From: Deltaproteobacteria bacterium
GTDB taxonomy: Bacteria; Desulfobacterota; JADFXK01
Assembly: GCA_015233285.1 (NCBI GenBank)
Contig: JADFYA010000165.1
Location: 1-7,762, forward strand
Length of the DNA: 7,762 nt
Direction: 5' to 3'
Position numbers and translations under genes: made by a program. This document shows positions 5,705-7,762 of the stretch, one piece after another (positions within the stretch are counted from its first letter, which is position 1; each line of letters begins with the position of its first letter). The notes under the pieces were generated by a model. It was not told where the DNA came from and did not search any database. It saw only the letters and a list, made by a program, of their open reading frames with translations.

Positions 5705-7198
5705 TTAGACACCGGATGCACATCTGGGAGTGTGCAACTGCCGCTGCCATAGATAAAGGGTGATCCCGGCCGAGAGTGCGGTGTTAATTGACTCGACCTG
5801 CTCGGCCATAGGGATGGACAGGGTGACCTGACGGCCGACCGCGGCGGGCAACCCCGGCCCCTCCAACCCGGGAATCAAGCCAAAAGTCTCGGGAAATTGG
5901 AAAGATGCCACGTCCGATCCATCTGGAGACAGCCCGATCAGCGGTATCCGGCTGGAGGCCAACTCTTGGATTGATGGTCCGGCCCATAATTTTGTTCTGA
6001 ACAGGGTGCTCCCCGCCACCCGAACACATTTGGGGTGAAAGGGGTGGGCCGCTTCTTTCAGTAATACCACTCCGGCTGCCCCAAAAGCCGCCGCGGACCG
6101 AATAAGCGCTCCAACATTAGCCGGATCCTGGCATGGAACAAACAAGGTACACCCTGTTGACCATAGGGCATCGGACCAGACCGGTAAAGGCGTCTGCGTG
6201 ACCAGGAGAATTTCCCGATTCGTGCCGAACAGATCGATTTGACGGAAAAGCTCGGGATGGAGGCGATATATGGTCACATGAGGCGGACCTCCTTCGATCT
6301 CCTCTGAACCTTTGCCCGAAACCAGCAATCCCTGACACCGCTCTGGAAAATCACGCAGAATTTCTTTGACTTGCTTGGGTCCGGAAATTAGAGCCAGGCC
6401 ATGTTTTTTGATCCCCCGACCCGACAGCACCTTGACGAAGGTCTTGAACGTCTCATTGGCCGGACTGTTAATTTCAGCTACTTTCATCCGGTCCGCATGT
6501 GGGCCGGCTGGAACCGCCTGCGATTGGGACTCCCCATCTTGACGAAATCGCATCAATTCCTCGGTCCGGGCAAAAACCACCAACCGCCGCTGAAAGGTTG
6601 TGCCTGGAATGACGTACGGGATGTCTCGGTCTAACCGGTATTCCTGGTCATATTCGCGGCAGGAGTCGGCAATCTCTTCATCACAGCCCGGGCCTTTCAT
6701 GAAAACCACTTTTCCGCCTGGAGGAAGAAATGAGCCGGCCCGCCGAAGTGTTTCCATCATCGGTTCAAATGCGCGGGTAATCACCGTTTTGACCTGATGT
6801 TCGAAACTGCCGGACACTTTATGCGGGTAGACCACGACCTGGCGCAGTTCCAGCGTTTTGATCATTTCTCCTAGGAAGGCTACCCGCTTGCCCCGCCCCT
6901 CGGCCAAAATTAACTGAATCTCCGGCCGCATGATCTTTATGGGAATACCCGGAAATCCAGCCCCCGTGCCGATATCGAGCAGCGGTGAGGCCAACTCTAC
7001 CAATTTAGGAACCAGCGCACAATCGGCATAGTGCTTGAACACCATGTCTTCAAACCGGCGAATTCGAGTCAGATCCAACTCTTCGTTTCTGTCCCTGAGG
7101 TGCTGGTGGAAGGTCCAAAACAACCGGCTCTCTCTTTCTGAGAGCTTGATGCCGCACTGTTTGAAAAGTTGATTCAGGTAATCTAAACTGGGCTTCAT
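5705..7198 (-). CDS. rsmG: Fusion: 16S rRNA m7G527 methyltransferase RsmG + SpoU/TrmH-type SPOUT RNA methyltransferase
   Basis: One uninterrupted frame of about 497 residues carries two unrelated methyltransferases. Residues 1-215 are RsmG (GidB): helical start, SAM-binding LLDIGTGAGFPGIPIKI (about 73-89), AEGRGKRVAFL (99-109) and ITRAFEPM (140-147). GGKVVFMKG (161-169) completes it; RsmG makes m7G527 in 16S rRNA. A linker (about 216-250) leads to a SpoU substrate-binding-like region (250-345). The SPOUT domain follows, with motif 1 DPANVGALIRSAAAFGAAGV (358-377) and PKCVRVAGSTLF (389-400). Motif 2 is GLEGPGLP (444-451) and motif 3 IPMAEQVESINTALSAGI (462-479). The Asn and Arg of motif 1, the Glu of motif 2 and the Ser/Asn of motif 3 are present, so this half should be active as a 2'-O-methyltransferase of unknown site. 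ATG at 7198 is preferred, with GGCGGG upstream; a TTG at 7201 is an alternative. The gene is divergent from a pseudouridine synthase. Confidence 0.92.
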   Translation of the reverse strand: MKPSLDYLNQLFKQCGIKLSERESRLFWTFHQHLRDRNEELDLTRIRRFEDMVFKHYADCALVPKLVELASPLLDIGTGAGFPGIPIKIMRPEIQLILAEGRGKRVAFLGEMIKTLELRQVVVYPHKVSGSFEHQVKTVITRAFEPMMETLRRAGSFLPPGGKVVFMKGPGCDEEIADSCREYDQEYRLDRDIPYVIPGTTFQRRLVVFARTEELMRFRQDGESQSQAVPAGPHADRMKVAEINSPANETFKTFVKVLSGRGIKKHGLALISGPKQVKEILRDFPERCQGLLVSGKGSEEIEGGPPHVTIYRLHPELFRQIDLFGTNREILLVTQTPLPVWSDALWSTGCTLFVPCQDPANVGALIRSAAAFGAAGVVLLKEAAHPFHPKCVRVAGSTLFRTKLWAGPSIQELASSRIPLIGLSPDGSDVASFQFPETFGLIPGLEGPGLPAAVGRQVTLSIPMAEQVESINTALSAGITLYLWQRQLHTPRCASGV

Positions 7199-7215
7199 CA
7201 ACCCGCCTTTGGTTA

Positions 7216-7227
7216 TGATCGTTCGAT
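7216..7227. promoter_or_regulatory. Dyad ATCG-TT-CGAT in the divergent spacer
   Basis: The 59-bp spacer between the methyltransferase fusion and the pseudouridine synthase holds this dyad; its minus-strand reading ATCGAACGATCA is identical over 12 bases to 1037-1048 upstream of the USP gene. A shared regulator is possible but chance cannot be excluded in 7.7 kb. TATTAT (7237-7242) could be a -10 for the + gene, without a convincing -35. Confidence 0.25.
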
Positions 7228-7257
7228 GTTGGATTCTATTATCAGGGAGAGATATCC

Positions 7258-7762
7258 GTGATCATCACACCGGATCTGGGTCTTGAGACTCTTGCTCAGA
7301 ATGTCCTTTATGAAGACAATCATCTCTTGGGCCTGTTCAAGCCGGCTGGAATGCTCACCCAGGGCGACAGTACCGGTCGGCAGTCCCTGTTGGATCTGGG
7401 TAAGCACTGGTTACAAGAAAAATACCAAAAACCCGGCCAGGCTTTTCTGGGGTTACTGCATCGATTGGACCGCCCGGTGTCGGGAGTGGTCCTGTTTGCC
7501 AAGACATCCAAAGCGGCCCGACGGTTATCGGAACAGTTTCGTAGCCGCCAAATCGTTAAGATCTATCTGGCCGTGGTGGAAGGTCATCCGGCCCCTCCTG
7601 AAGGAACATCCAAGGTTTACCTGATCCGCCAGGGTACTAAATCAGTTTTGACAACTCCGGGAAAGGCCACCGCCCAATCCGCTGAACTTAGTTATAAGAC
7701 GTTGAAAATAGGACCCCGCACCAGTCTGGTCCAGGTCATCCCGGCCACCGGACGCCGCCATC
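7258..7762 (+). CDS. RluA-family RNA pseudouridine synthase (3'-truncated by window end)
   Basis: The frame is open from GTG at 7258 through the last base, 168 complete codons. GTG is the only plausible start: an in-frame TGA lies at 7216-7218, no other start codon intervenes, and GGGAG (7245-7249) is 8 nt upstream. The enzyme isomerises uridine to pseudouridine in rRNA or tRNA. Landmarks are VLYEDNHLLGLFKPAGMLTQ (residues 16-35) and the catalytic LLHRLDRPVSGVVLFAKTS (66-84), with Asp71 as nucleophile. RQIVKIYLAVVEG gives the basic-x-Tyr strand, and PATGRRHQ at the very end is the start of the usual TGRxHQIR motif. There is no N-terminal S4 domain, so it belongs with the short RluA/TruC-like members. 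The target base cannot be told. About 50-80 residues should remain outside the window. It diverges from the RsmG-SPOUT fusion, so both RNA-modification genes share one spacer. Confidence 0.92.
   Translation, partial: MIITPDLGLETLAQNVLYEDNHLLGLFKPAGMLTQGDSTGRQSLLDLGKHWLQEKYQKPGQAFLGLLHRLDRPVSGVVLFAKTSKAARRLSEQFRSRQIVKIYLAVVEGHPAPPEGTSKVYLIRQGTKSVLTTPGKATAQSAELSYKTLKIGPRTSLVQVIPATGRRH

Noticed and set aside
1..7762. Signs of a defence system, mobile element, CRISPR array or integrated phage.
   Set aside because: No transposase, integrase, nuclease-ATPase pair, toxin-antitoxin pair or repeat-spacer array is seen on either strand; the genes are housekeeping or signalling types.

Overview
The window reads as a chromosomal stretch of a Gram-negative bacterium with about 50% GC. 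The protein styles (a UspA-like protein, a stand-alone GAF protein, a YoaA-type DinG helicase, a one-pass membrane protein with a divergent LysM-like domain, an RsmG-SpoU fusion) would fit a Desulfobacterota / deltaproteobacterial lineage. That assignment is an impression from protein style, not a proof. There is no phage, transposon, CRISPR, tRNA or rRNA gene, and I did not find an undescribed multi-gene system.

Layout. 1-798 (+): 3' part of a DegT/DnrJ/EryC1/StrS-family PLP sugar aminotransferase, start outside the window. 799-1137: a 339-bp gap with a good sigma70-type promoter and a dyad operator candidate. 1138-1602 (+): UspA-fold protein whose ATP-binding glycines are all replaced. 1747-2304 (+): single-domain GAF protein, closed by a clear intrinsic terminator at 2339-2377. 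2462-4425 (-): DinG/YoaA-type Fe-S helicase gene split by one frameshift near 3259-3267. 4426-4679: divergent intergenic region with a long hairpin built of 7-bp units and a promoter for the next gene. 4680-5672 (+): membrane-anchored LysM-like protein. 5673-5704: a 32-bp convergent gap with three tandem heptamers. 5705-7198 (-): fusion of RsmG (16S rRNA m7G527 methyltransferase) with a SpoU/TrmH-type SPOUT methyltransferase. 7258-7762 (+): RluA-family pseudouridine synthase, running off the window.

How the genes relate. The USP and GAF genes are codirectional, each with a strong Shine-Dalgarno, and share one downstream terminator, so they probably form a small stress or sensing unit. The right end is an RNA-modification locus: the two-domain methyltransferase and the pseudouridine synthase diverge from a 59-bp spacer. 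The helicase and the LysM-like gene diverge from the repeat-bearing spacer and have no evident functional link.

The points most worth checking are the dinG frameshift, the RsmG-SPOUT fusion, the heptamer-based repeats, and the USP that has lost its nucleotide-binding motif.
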